Below, piece after piece: positions 1-6,644 of a stretch of DNA of 64,000 bases (positions within the stretch are counted from its first letter, which is position 1; every line of letters starts with the position of its first letter). The notes below the pieces were generated by a model. That model was given only the letters and a program-made list of their open reading frames with translations, had not been told where the DNA came from and did no database searches. The stretch covers positions 372,001-436,000 of the forward strand of contig NZ_RKLT01000001.1 of assembly GCF_019599505.1 (NCBI RefSeq), read 5' to 3'. Made by a program: the position numbers and the translations under genes. This DNA is from Haloarcula nitratireducens. Lineage in GTDB: Archaea; Halobacteriota; Halobacteria; Halobacteriales; Haloarculaceae.

Positions 1-157
1 TATCGCTCGGACGCGCCCGAATGGCTAGAAGCAGGTGCTGGCCCCCGCCACCGTGCGGGCACTCAGTTCGACGACTGGAAACTGACGGTCAGAAACGCCG
101 CGGCTGTCGACAGTTTGGACTGGCTACGCCGGCTCGGCCGAGCGAGTCGGTGTTCGC

Positions 158-592
158 TTACTCCTCTTCGTCCTCCAGTCGCTCGTCCAGGAACTCGTGA
201 GCGTCCTCCAGTATCTCCCGGGGCCCGTCCTGCGTGACGGTGTTGACCGCCTGATCGTAGTCGCGCCACTGCAGGTCGCGGTGTTCCGTCGATAGCTCTG
301 CGGACGCCTCGAAGGACTTGGCGACGAACAGGTGGACCGTCTTGTGGATGGTGTTGCCGTTCGCTTCGAACACGTAGTCGTAGTCTTTGCGGAAACCGTC
401 TAAAAGCCGGAAATCACCGATTCCGGCCTCCTCTTTCACTTCGCGTATGGCGGTCTGCTGGAGTTCCTCGTCGCCCTCGACGCCGCCCTTGGGGAATTCC
501 CAATCACCGGGTCGGCTCTTGAGCAGGAGGTACTCCCGCCGGCCACGCGTATCGCGAAAGAGGATGGCTCCCGCGCTCGTGGCCTCTATCAT
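158..592 (-). CDS. Nudix hydrolase, bis(5'-nucleosyl)-tetraphosphatase-like
   Basis: This 144-residue protein has a complete Nudix box at about residues 36-58 (G-x5-E-x7-REVKEEAGI), with the REUxEExG core intact, so it should bind a divalent metal and hydrolyse a nucleoside diphosphate linked to another group. The short single-domain form and the motif WEFPKGG just before the box resemble diadenosine tetraphosphate hydrolases, but the substrate is inferred. The start is supported by a TATA-like box about 26 bases upstream, which predicts a leaderless transcript. The C-terminal tail is acidic. It stands alone and is divergent from the next gene. Confidence 0.88.
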   Translation of the reverse strand: MIEATSAGAILFRDTRGRREYLLLKSRPGDWEFPKGGVEGDEELQQTAIREVKEEAGIGDFRLLDGFRKDYDYVFEANGNTIHKTVHLFVAKSFEASAELSTEHRDLQWRDYDQAVNTVTQDGPREILEDAHEFLDERLEDEEE

Positions 593-615
593 TACGAGAG
601 GTTACTGCATGGGTA

Positions 616-621
616 CTTAAG
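616..621 (-). promoter_or_regulatory. TATA-like box for the Nudix gene
   Basis: On the minus strand the bases read CTTAAG, centred about 26 bases before the ATG at 592. This spacing puts transcription start at or beside the start codon, as in leaderless haloarchaeal mRNAs. Confidence 0.5.
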
Positions 622-765
622 AGAATATCGGAGACTGCGCGACGGCGACTCTCGTCGGCGAAGTCGGGCTGTGAACCCGGAGACCGCGGTCGGGGGCCGT
701 ATCGCTGACGCGATTATTCTCCACGGTAGTACATCGCCCGACGGGTCGAACGCGAAACGGAGGGC

Positions 766-772
766 CTTTTAC
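766..772 (+). promoter_or_regulatory. TATA-like box for the uS10-like gene
   Basis: The sequence CTTTTAC is centred about 29 bases before the ATG at 798, so the transcript is probably leaderless. Confidence 0.45.
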
Positions 773-797
773 GACTCGCCGGCGAGACTCTCCAGAG

Positions 798-1130
798 ATG
801 CCGTTCGTCACGACCCTGACACTCACGAGTGGGGACCGCCACCGCCTCGACGACGTCGTGGCGGACATCAAAGCCCGCGCCGAACGGAAAGGCGTCGAAC
901 TCAAGGGACCGCACCCGAAGCAACCGACGGAACTGCGCGTTCCGCAGTCGAAGACGCTCGGTCCGGACGGCGGCCGCTTCGAGTCGTGGAACTACACCGT
1001 CTACACGCGCACCGTCGAGATCGTCGGTTACGAGGACTTCGCCCGCGACGTGACCGAGGAGTCGTTCCCGCCGGGCGTCCACGTCGAGGCAGGCATCGAA
1101 CAGCGCACGCAGCTCGGTAGCGGATCGTAA
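798..1130 (+). CDS. uS10/mL48-type ribosomal-protein-like protein
   Basis: This 110-residue protein reads as a relative of ribosomal protein S10: an N-terminal beta strand (FVTTLTLTSGDR), a helix that includes the DDVVADIKARAERKG stretch, then the basic loop GPHPKQPTELRVPQSKT and a strand carrying the YTVYTRTVEI segment. That layout matches the uS10 fold. Canonical archaeal rpsJ normally sits next to the elongation factor gene, which is not here, so this is more likely the extra S10 paralogue seen in haloarchaea; its role in the ribosome is not shown by the sequence. A TATA-like box 29 bases upstream supports the start. Confidence 0.75.
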   Translation: MPFVTTLTLTSGDRHRLDDVVADIKARAERKGVELKGPHPKQPTELRVPQSKTLGPDGGRFESWNYTVYTRTVEIVGYEDFARDVTEESFPPGVHVEAGIEQRTQLGSGS

Positions 1131-1176
1131 GCCCCGCTCCGCTACCGTCGGGCGACGTCCGCGTCCGACGAGATGT

Positions 1177-1184
1177 CTTATAAG
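1177..1184 (+). promoter_or_regulatory. TATA-like box for the amidohydrolase gene
   Basis: CTTATAAG is centred 28 bases before the ATG at 1208, consistent with a leaderless transcript. Confidence 0.55.
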
Positions 1185-1207
1185 TTCTCGGGGGCCCTCT
1201 CGCCCGT

Positions 1208-2476
1208 ATGGACCAGGACCGACACGAGCGTCTCGTCGGCTTTCGGCGGGACCTCCACCGATATCCCGAACCGGCGTGGTGTGAGTTCTACACGACGAGT
1301 CGCGTCGTCGAGGAAGTCGAGCGGATCGGCGTCGACCGGTTGCGAATCGGCCCGGAGATACTGGACGGCGACGCCCGGATGGCCGTTCCCGACGAGTCCG
1401 TGCTGGCGGAGTGGCACGAACGAGCGCGCGAGGCGGGGGCGCGCGAGGACGTTCTCGACGCCTGTGCCGGCGGCTACACGGGCGCGCTGGCGACCATCGA
1501 GCGCGGTGAGGGGCCGACCGTCGCGCTCCGAGTCGACATCGACGCACTGCCCATCACCGAGTCCGAGGAGATCACGCACGCGCCGGCCGACGCCGGGTTC
1601 CGCTCGGCCAACGAGGGGTACATGCACGCCTGCGGCCACGACGCCCACGCGACCATCGGCGTCGGCGTCCTCGAAGCGGTCGCCGAGAGCGACTTCTCGG
1701 GGACGTTCCACGTCCTCTTCCAGCCGGCCGAGGAGGTCATCGGCGGCGCGAAGGCCGTCGCCGAGCGCGGCGTCTTAGACGACGTGGACCGCCTGCTCGC
1801 CGTTCACATCGGGTTGGACCACCCGACCGGCGAGATCGTCGCCGGCGTCGGCGGCTTCCTCGCGGTGCGGCAGTTCGAGGCGGCGTTTTCCGGTGAGTCG
1901 GCCCACGCCGGCGGCCACCCGGCACAGGGCCGGGACGCGGTGCAGGCGCTCGCCACGGCTATCCAGAACCTCCACGCCATCCGGCGGCACGGCGACGGCG
2001 ACACCCGAATCAACACCGGCGTCGTGGAGGGCGGCACCGCGACGAACATCGTCCCGGAGTCCGCCCGTATCGAGGGCGAGGTGCGCGGCGAGACCACCGA
2101 GCTGAAGGAGTACATGAGCGAGCGAGCCGACACGGTGGTCGAACACGCCGCGAAGATGCACGACTGCGAGTCGAGCATCGAGACGACGGCCGAAGCCCCG
2201 AGCGCCGAGAGCGACGCGGAACTGGCCGACGTGGTCTACGCCGCCGCGGGCGAGACGACCGGCGTCGATTCGCGCCTCCGAAGCGCCGAACTCGGCGGCA
2301 GCGAGGACGCCACCTACCTGATGGACCGCGTCCAGCGCCGCGGCGGCCTCGCCACGTTCGTCGGCGTCGGCACCGATCACCCCGGCGGCCACCACACGCC
2401 CACCTTCGACGTGGACGAGCGCTCGCTGGCCATCGGCATCGAGACGCTCACCGACGCGATCACTCGGCTAGACTGA
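1208..2476 (+). CDS. M20-family metal-dependent amidohydrolase (AbgA-like)
   Basis: The 422-residue product belongs to the M20 peptidase/amidohydrolase group that cleaves N-acyl or aminobenzoyl amino acids. Visible family signatures are VALRVDIDALPI, then HACGHDAHATIGVG (metal-binding His/Asp), FQPAEEVIGGAKA with the catalytic Glu pair, and a late DHPGGHHTPTFDVDE segment carrying the last metal-binding His. The lid/dimerisation domain lies between about residues 210 and 320. The layout is closest to aminobenzoyl-glutamate hydrolase subunit A, but an indole-acetyl or other acyl-amino-acid substrate is equally possible. It is preceded by a TATA-like box and is followed by the degraded pilin gene on the other strand. 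Confidence 0.88.
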   Translation: MDQDRHERLVGFRRDLHRYPEPAWCEFYTTSRVVEEVERIGVDRLRIGPEILDGDARMAVPDESVLAEWHERAREAGAREDVLDACAGGYTGALATIERGEGPTVALRVDIDALPITESEEITHAPADAGFRSANEGYMHACGHDAHATIGVGVLEAVAESDFSGTFHVLFQPAEEVIGGAKAVAERGVLDDVDRLLAVHIGLDHPTGEIVAGVGGFLAVRQFEAAFSGESAHAGGHPAQGRDAVQALATAIQNLHAIRRHGDGDTRINTGVVEGGTATNIVPESARIEGEVRGETTELKEYMSERADTVVEHAAKMHDCESSIETTAEAPSAESDAELADVVYAAAGETTGVDSRLRSAELGGSEDATYLMDRVQRRGGLATFVGVGTDHPGGHHTPTFDVDERSLAIGIETLTDAITRLD

Positions 2477-2503
2477 ATTGTCGAGTGCGCGCCGACGCCG
2501 CGT

Positions 2504-2772
2504 TCAGGCCTGCGGCCCGGTCCAGCGCGCCAGTTGGACGGTCTGGCCGTTCGTCGGCGACGCCCACCGGATCGTGACCGTCGCCGCCGCGAGGTCCAGA
2601 TTCGTGACGCTCACGACCGTCGAGCCGTCGAGCGCGACCTCCTGCCCGGCGCTGACGGACGACCCGGACCGAATGCGGGGAAGAGTCGAACCCGCACTCG
2701 CCGTTCGGGTCCGACGACGCCGGCGACGGGCGAGATCGCTCTGTTCTGCGTGTTGTACGTCGCTCCTCTCAC
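2504..2772 (-). pseudogene. Degraded archaeal type IV pilin gene
   Basis: Reading from a GTG at 2772 gives a short N-terminus with RAISPVAGVV, the signature where archaeal prepilin peptidase cuts (R/K-A-x-S-P-V). In a working pilin this is followed by a hydrophobic helix of about 20 residues; here the frame runs straight into Arg-rich nonsense (GPERRVRVRLF). In a different frame, from about 2700 down to the stop at 2504, a sensible pilin-like tail resumes, with VVSVTNLDLAAATVTIRWAS and QTVQLARW. The gene therefore seems to have lost its membrane helix and shifted frame. The family assignment is by motif recognition. Confidence 0.6.
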
Positions 2773-2943
2773 CGTGACCCCCACACCCGCAGGTGGCAGA
2801 ACGGACCGGTCGATACGGCACACCGCTGCCCCAAATTCGACGACACTGTCCGCCCCACGCCCAGTGCGATTAGGTATGCTTCCGACGGTATAGAGAATAA
2901 ATGTTCGGACGCGATCGACGCCGATTGCAGCGGAGCGGCCGAC

Positions 2944-4317
2944 TCAGTACTTCGCTTCCGCGTCGGTGACCTCGTAGATGTCGTCCATGATGGCGTCGCG
3001 TTCGCGTTGCCACGCCGGGAAACCGTCGGGGTCGCTCGGGTAGCGCTCGTAGTGGTCGAGCAATCGGTCGGCGAGGGTCTTCGTCTGGTAGAGGTCGTAG
3101 ATGGTCCCCCAGTGGCCGAAGCTCTTCATCGCCATCTTGACTTTCAGGCCGAAACTGACGCTCGTCGAGCCGCCGTACAGCGCTTCGGCGAGCTTCTCGC
3201 CCGGGAGCGCCGCCAAGAGGGCCATCAGGTCGTCCACGTCGTAGGCAGTCGTGAAGATGTTGTAGACGTCTAAGGCGGCGTAGCGCGCGCCGAAGTGGTC
3301 CATCACGTTGACGTTGTACTCCCAGAGCGCGCTCTCGTCGCCGGTGCGACCGTCCTCGATGGCCTCGATGGCCTGCTCGGCGGCGTACTTCCCGGCGTAG
3401 GCCGCGCCCGCGATGCCGCCGCCGGTGGTCGGGTTGACGTGGCCCGCGGCGTCGCCGACGGCCATGAAGCCGGGCGCGACCGCCGAGTCGTAGGGTCGCC
3501 GGGTCGGGAGCGCCGCGCCGAGTTTATCCTGCACCTCCGCGCCCCGGAACTCCTCGCGGTTCCGGAGGTCGGCTTTCAGGTCGTCGACCAGTTCCATCGG
3601 CTCCTCGTTCATCTGGAAGCCCAGTCCGGCGTTGATCTCGGTCTCGGTGCGCGGGAAGTACCAGAGGTAGCCCGCGGACCGCTCGGTGGGCTTGAACACC
3701 AGCGCGTCGTCCCACTCGACCGGTTCGTCCACCTCGATGATCTCCCGGTAAGCCGAGCAAAACTGCGAGTACCGGACGTTCGTATCGAACGTGGCGTCTT
3801 CTAGTTCTGTCTTGTCCTGCAACAGCGAGAGCGCGCCGGCCGCGTCGACGACGATGTCGGCCTCGTAGGTGGTAGGATCGCCTTTCCGGACGGCTTTCAC
3901 GCCGGTCACCTCGCCGTCGTCCGACTGAATCACGTCTTGGACGACGGTGTCGTAGTGGAACTCCGCGCCGGCGTCCTCCGCGCCCGCGATGAGACAGCGG
4001 CCGTACTCCCAGCGGTCGATGACGGCGAGTTCGCCCGGAACCGGAATCTCCAGCACGGTGTCTTCCTGTGGAATCTCGAAGCGCCCGTGGTCGACGCCCG
4101 TGTTCGTGAAGGCCGGTTCGAGCCGTGACTTCGGGATGGCCTCCGGGAAGTCGCTGGCTCCCTTCAGCGCGTCCCCGCAGGCGATGTGGCCCGCCTCCTC
4201 GGCGTCCTTGCGTTCGACGACGACGACGTCGTAGCCGGCGTCGGCGACCGTCGCGGCCGCGTAACACCCCGACGTCCCCGCCCCGACGACGGTCACGTCG
4301 CACTGGTGTGTGGTCAT
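2944..4317 (-). CDS. Geranylgeranyl reductase family flavoprotein
   Basis: The 457-residue protein starts with a Rossmann FAD-binding motif (VVGAGTSGCYAAA, residues 10-22) and has the second FAD motif FMAVGDAAGHVNPTTGGG further on. The YLWYFPRTETEINAGLG segment and overall length match the geranylgeranyl/digeranylgeranylglycerophospholipid reductases, which saturate the isoprenoid chains of archaeal lipids. Reduced ferredoxin is a known electron source for such enzymes, and a 2Fe-2S ferredoxin gene lies divergently 113 bases away, so a shared role is plausible but only inferred. Which family member acts on membrane lipids cannot be decided from one copy. Confidence 0.85.
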   Translation of the reverse strand: MTTHQCDVTVVGAGTSGCYAAATVADAGYDVVVVERKDAEEAGHIACGDALKGASDFPEAIPKSRLEPAFTNTGVDHGRFEIPQEDTVLEIPVPGELAVIDRWEYGRCLIAGAEDAGAEFHYDTVVQDVIQSDDGEVTGVKAVRKGDPTTYEADIVVDAAGALSLLQDKTELEDATFDTNVRYSQFCSAYREIIEVDEPVEWDDALVFKPTERSAGYLWYFPRTETEINAGLGFQMNEEPMELVDDLKADLRNREEFRGAEVQDKLGAALPTRRPYDSAVAPGFMAVGDAAGHVNPTTGGGIAGAAYAGKYAAEQAIEAIEDGRTGDESALWEYNVNVMDHFGARYAALDVYNIFTTAYDVDDLMALLAALPGEKLAEALYGGSTSVSFGLKVKMAMKSFGHWGTIYDLYQTKTLADRLLDHYERYPSDPDGFPAWQRERDAIMDDIYEVTDAEAKY

Positions 4318-4430
4318 GCACCCTCGTCTTCACCCCAGAGAGAAAATCGTTCCGGCTGGCGGAACCGGTCGGTATCGCCGGGTCACGGCGGGAGTAAAGA
4401 GTTTTCCCGAGGGGTTCCGAACGCCGGTGT

Positions 4431-4760
4431 ATGACCGACTACACCGTCGAGTTCGTCGGGACGGGCGAGGAGATCTCCGTCTCCGAGAAGGAGACCATCC
4501 TCTCGCGCTGTATCGAGGAGGGCATCGCGCAGGAGTACTCCTGTCGCGTGGGGATGTGTCTCGCCTGTTCGGCCGAGATCGTCGACGGCGAGGTGACCCA
4601 ACCGGCCGCGCGCGGACTCACCGAACGAGAGCGCGAGAACTTCGCGCTGACCTGTATGGCCCGTCCAGCGTCGGATCTGCGCCTCGACCGTGGGAAGTAC
4701 CCGCCGAGCATCGAAGCGGACGCCGCCGTCGGGGACGACGCGGCCGCGGCCGACGACTGA
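4431..4760 (+). CDS. 2Fe-2S plant-type ferredoxin
   Basis: This 109-residue protein carries the plant-type 2Fe-2S ligand pattern C38-x4-C43-x2-C46-x28-C75 (YSCRVGMCLACSAE and ALTCMARP). The domain spans about residues 1-90 and the acidic Ala/Asp tail is typical of halophilic proteins. It would carry single electrons in the cytoplasm. It is divergent from the geranylgeranyl-reductase-family gene, suggesting but not proving that the two form a redox pair. The T-rich stretch GAGTTTTCC about 29 bases upstream supports the chosen ATG and a leaderless mRNA. Confidence 0.9.
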   Translation: MTDYTVEFVGTGEEISVSEKETILSRCIEEGIAQEYSCRVGMCLACSAEIVDGEVTQPAARGLTERERENFALTCMARPASDLRLDRGKYPPSIEADAAVGDDAAAADD

Positions 4761-4946
4761 AACTCGAATACGAGTTCCCCGTCGCGTAATTTTCCGTTAG
4801 CGACGCCGTTAGCTCATTTTGCCCCGTCTTAGACCACAGTTTAAGTAACCAACAAGAAGGACAGACCCTATATGCACGTGGTTCCTATAGTGGGTTGACA
4901 GCAGCGTCAGCGGACGGCCGTCGACGATTGACACACGCTCCCAACC
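4761..4946 (+). promoter_or_regulatory. Leader/promoter region before the 4947 gene
   Basis: This gap has at least two TATA-like sites, AGTTTAAG near 4840 and CCTATAGTGG near 4885. Either would give the next gene a real 5' leader (about 35-80 bases), unlike most genes in the window. I see no riboswitch-like fold. Confidence 0.35.
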
Positions 4947-5549
4947 ATGACCAGCCGCGTATACAGACTCCACTCGACGCTAGAACTGCCACTGGAAGAC
5001 ACATACGACTTTTTCGAGGATCCCGATCTGCCCGAGGAAATCGAGAGCATCGACATCACCCGTCGAAACAACACGCTCATCGTCAGCGCCGTCGCCACCG
5101 ACGAGAGCATGAGTAAGTACACCCCAACGGCCCAGCTCAAGGCCAGCGTCACCGAGAACCGGGTGTACGAGGAGGACCCCGACGAGATGGGGCCGCCCGG
5201 TGCCGCCAGCACCGGGTCGACGGGCGGCGGCCCCCAGTGGGGCGCACTCGAAGAGGAAGAAGAGGAGATCGAATCGGAACTCGTCGAGTACGCCTGCTTC
5301 AAGGGCGACCGCGAGACGGTCCTCCAGAACACGGCGCTCCAGTACGCCATGTTCGAGGTCCTCTGTGAGGTCGCGAAAGTCGCCGAGAAGGGGACGCTGA
5401 CGGCCATCGCCGCCGTCGACGAGGAACTCGAAGCCATCCGGATCGTCGACGGCGAGGAGCGCCCCGCCTCCATCAACGTCGTCGAGGACCCCGCCGAGGA
5501 CGAGGAAGCCGACGGCATCAACTGGCGGGACAACGAGTTCATCAGCTAA
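4947..5549 (+). CDS. Conserved haloarchaeal protein of unknown function
   Basis: The 200-residue acidic protein has no motif I can assign to an enzyme family. It begins with an ordered region (residues 1-75) including YRLHSTLELPLEDTYDFF and RRNNTLIVSAVA, then a Gly/Ser/Thr linker (about 80-95), a run of glutamates (EEEEEEIE), and an ordered helix-rich C-terminal half (LVEYACFKGDRETVLQNTAL). No signal peptide or membrane helix is visible. Its stop originally lay only 16 bases from the convergent spoIIM-like gene; the mobile insert now separates them. I believe it belongs to a haloarchaeal domain of unknown function, but cannot verify which. Confidence 0.75.
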   Translation: MTSRVYRLHSTLELPLEDTYDFFEDPDLPEEIESIDITRRNNTLIVSAVATDESMSKYTPTAQLKASVTENRVYEEDPDEMGPPGAASTGSTGGGPQWGALEEEEEEIESELVEYACFKGDRETVLQNTALQYAMFEVLCEVAKVAEKGTLTAIAAVDEELEAIRIVDGEERPASINVVEDPAEDEEADGINWRDNEFIS

Positions 5550-5565
5550 TTCTGCGGCCGCGGTT

Positions 5566-5587
5566 TCAGACGTTCGCTAGTTCCCGA
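5566..5587. repeat. Left 22-bp direct repeat (att-like)
   Basis: This 22-base sequence, beginning TCAGACGTTCGCTAG, is identical to 6623-6644. The right copy is the last six codons plus stop of the spoIIM-like gene. The bases outside both copies differ, so the match is exactly 22 bp. Confidence 0.85.
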
Positions 5588-5603
5588 GTAGAGTGGTATG
5601 TAG

Positions 5604-5702
5604 CTATAGGAATAGAACGAGTGCAGCACCCACTAGAAACATAGCTATCAGCAGGAATACGAGCCAGTCTGGAAGTCCACCCTCAGGGACAGTATTTGAC
5701 AT
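5604..5702 (-). CDS. 32-residue single-span membrane peptide
   Basis: The peptide begins MSNTVPEGGLPDWLVFLLIA and continues with a hydrophobic stretch to its C-terminus, so one membrane helix (about residues 13-32) makes up most of it. Its ATG overlaps the stop of the upstream nuclease-like gene by one base (TGATG), a strong sign of translational coupling. Codons are AT-ended (TCA, AAT, ACT, CTA, ATA), unlike the surrounding genes, matching the foreign character of the insert. Possible roles are a membrane-acting toxin or anchor for the nuclease, but the sequence alone does not decide. A very short coding region is always less certain; the coupling and clean hydrophobic pattern favour it. Confidence 0.55.
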   Translation of the reverse strand: MSNTVPEGGLPDWLVFLLIAMFLVGAALVLFL

Positions 5703-6235
5703 CAGAATAGGCTTCCGTCGCCCAGAAATCCACCGTCATCCTGTTGGAAATCGGATGGTGATTTCCCGTAATTCTCTTTTCGCTTGTGGATGAATACTAC
5801 TTCTTGCTGCTCCATCCCGAAGCCAGATGACCCTTCGTATTCGTTTTTCAGCCGCCGCCAGCCGTCAATATCCTGAATCCCACAGGCACAGACGATGACG
5901 TAGGGATACTCCCGCAGATAGTCTTTGATTTGCCCATCGAGCTTCTTCCGTTGACTATTGGTGAGATCCCGCTTGAGTTCGATACCCACCACGTCGTCAA
6001 CTACGACATCGGCTCTCGATTTTCCTCGTTCAGTAGACACGGGGAGGTCACGCTGCTGTCCCATTCCACCGAGAGCCGGCATTCCTCCATTACCTTGATT
6101 TTCGTTCAGCTGAGTATCGAGATAGTCCTGAAGCTCGCTCTGGAATTTCCGCTCGTGGTCGTAGGCTTCCTGCGGAATCCACGCCTTCATTGAGTCAACA
6201 ACCTGTCCGAACGTCTGCTGGTCTCCACCCATCAT
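5702..6235 (-). CDS. PD-(D/E)XK nuclease-like protein
   Basis: In this 177-residue protein the ordered part carries the PD-(D/E)XK pattern: helix Glu near E28/E34, then D76 in SRADVVVDD, E86-L-K88 in VGIELKRD, and Q102 with Y106 in DGQIKDYLREYPYVIV, resembling the Q-x3-Y helix of RecB-like and restriction nucleases. The N-terminal 45 residues are helical and a Gly/Met-rich linker (residues 47-60) follows. It is the first gene of a two-gene unit with the membrane peptide, transcribed leftwards, probably from near 6285 (CTATAC on the minus strand). Lower GC and AT-ended codons mark it as acquired. DNA cleavage is inferred from the motif; the target is unknown. Confidence 0.65.
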   Translation of the reverse strand: MMGGDQQTFGQVVDSMKAWIPQEAYDHERKFQSELQDYLDTQLNENQGNGGMPALGGMGQQRDLPVSTERGKSRADVVVDDVVGIELKRDLTNSQRKKLDGQIKDYLREYPYVIVCACGIQDIDGWRRLKNEYEGSSGFGMEQQEVVFIHKRKENYGKSPSDFQQDDGGFLGDGSLF

Positions 6236-6310
6236 AATTAGTCAGATAGGGAAACAGTTGGTACGCACTTCAATCTTTTCTGAGATGTATAGTGGTAGTG
6301 GGTTTCGAGA

Positions 6311-6420
6311 GCTGGAAGACCCCGATGCGCTCCGGTCCCGCGACTCGTTGCGCGCTCTCTACGTTCGCGTGCTTACATCGTCGGGGTTCCCGGAGCGTAT
6401 CGGCCCCTTTCAGTCCCACC
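6311..6420 (+). repeat. Structured dispersed repeat, copy A
   Basis: This copy runs from GCTGGAAGACCCCG to GCCCCTTTCAGTCCCACC. Its arms 6322-6335 and 6390-6403 pair over 14 positions with a single G-T wobble. The core holds CTCGTTGCG and CTTACATCG, shared with copy C at 50131-50248, but the arm sequence differs from the other copies. Confidence 0.75.
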
Positions 6421-6464
6421 CGTGTCGGCTAACCGACCAGCTACCAGGTGGGACTGAAAGGGGC
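6403..6464. repeat. Perfect 18-bp inverted repeat joining copies A and B
   Basis: GCCCCTTTCAGTCCCACC at 6403-6420 is the exact reverse complement of 6447-6464. The 26-base loop holds a smaller hairpin (GTCGG-CTAA-CCGAC). This is the centre of a roughly 250-base imperfect palindrome able to form a cruciform or a long RNA hairpin. Confidence 0.85.
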
Positions 6465-6564
6465 GACTGGCTGGACGACGGCGGACGACGTAAGGACCGC
6501 AACGAGTGGAGAGAGTGAGGACCGCAGCGAGTCCCCCGAGTCCAACCAGTCGGGGCTTTCTGGG
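6447..6564 (-). repeat. Structured dispersed repeat, copy B (reversed)
   Basis: Read on the minus strand, this copy goes from CCCAGAAAGCCCCG to GCCCCTTTCAGTCCCACC. Its own arms, at 6464-6476 and 6540-6552, are 13 bases long and complementary except for one wobble, and are unrelated in sequence to the arms of copies A and C. The core has CTCGCTGCGGTCCTC and GGTCCTTACGTCG. Confidence 0.75.
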
Positions 6565-6622
6565 TGTTTCTAGCGTTTAGCGAAGCATCGTCGGTGGAAC
6601 CACCTGTCGCTGGTCCGCACCC

Positions 6623-6644
6623 TCAGACGTTCGCTAGTTCCCGA
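6623..6644. repeat. Right 22-bp direct repeat (att-like)
   Basis: This copy encodes the last six residues (RELANV) and stop of the spoIIM-like gene on the minus strand, plus one base. It is identical to 5566-5587. Confidence 0.85.

Larger units (their letters stand above)
5566..6644. mobile_element. Short integrated element at the 3' end of a spoIIM-like gene
   Basis: An exact 22-bp direct repeat bounds an insert of about 1.06 kb (repeat to repeat). One copy forms the 3' end of the spoIIM-like gene, the usual outcome when an element integrates site-specifically into the end of a gene and rebuilds it. Hand counts over 5701-5880 give about 50% GC, against about 63% in the sampled line 7381-7440. 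The cargo is a nuclease-like gene, a 32-residue membrane peptide and a large inverted pair of structured repeats. There is no integrase or transposase, so the element is non-autonomous or a remnant. Removing it leaves the two flanking genes convergent with a gap of about 16 bases. Confidence 0.7.

Noticed and set aside
6258..6518. Open frame across the structured repeats
   Set aside because: It only crosses palindromic DNA; codons and residues do not look like a protein and the repeats explain the sequence.
6300..6570. CRISPR array suggested by repeated similar blocks
   Set aside because: The blocks are inverted, not direct, lack spacers and number only two.
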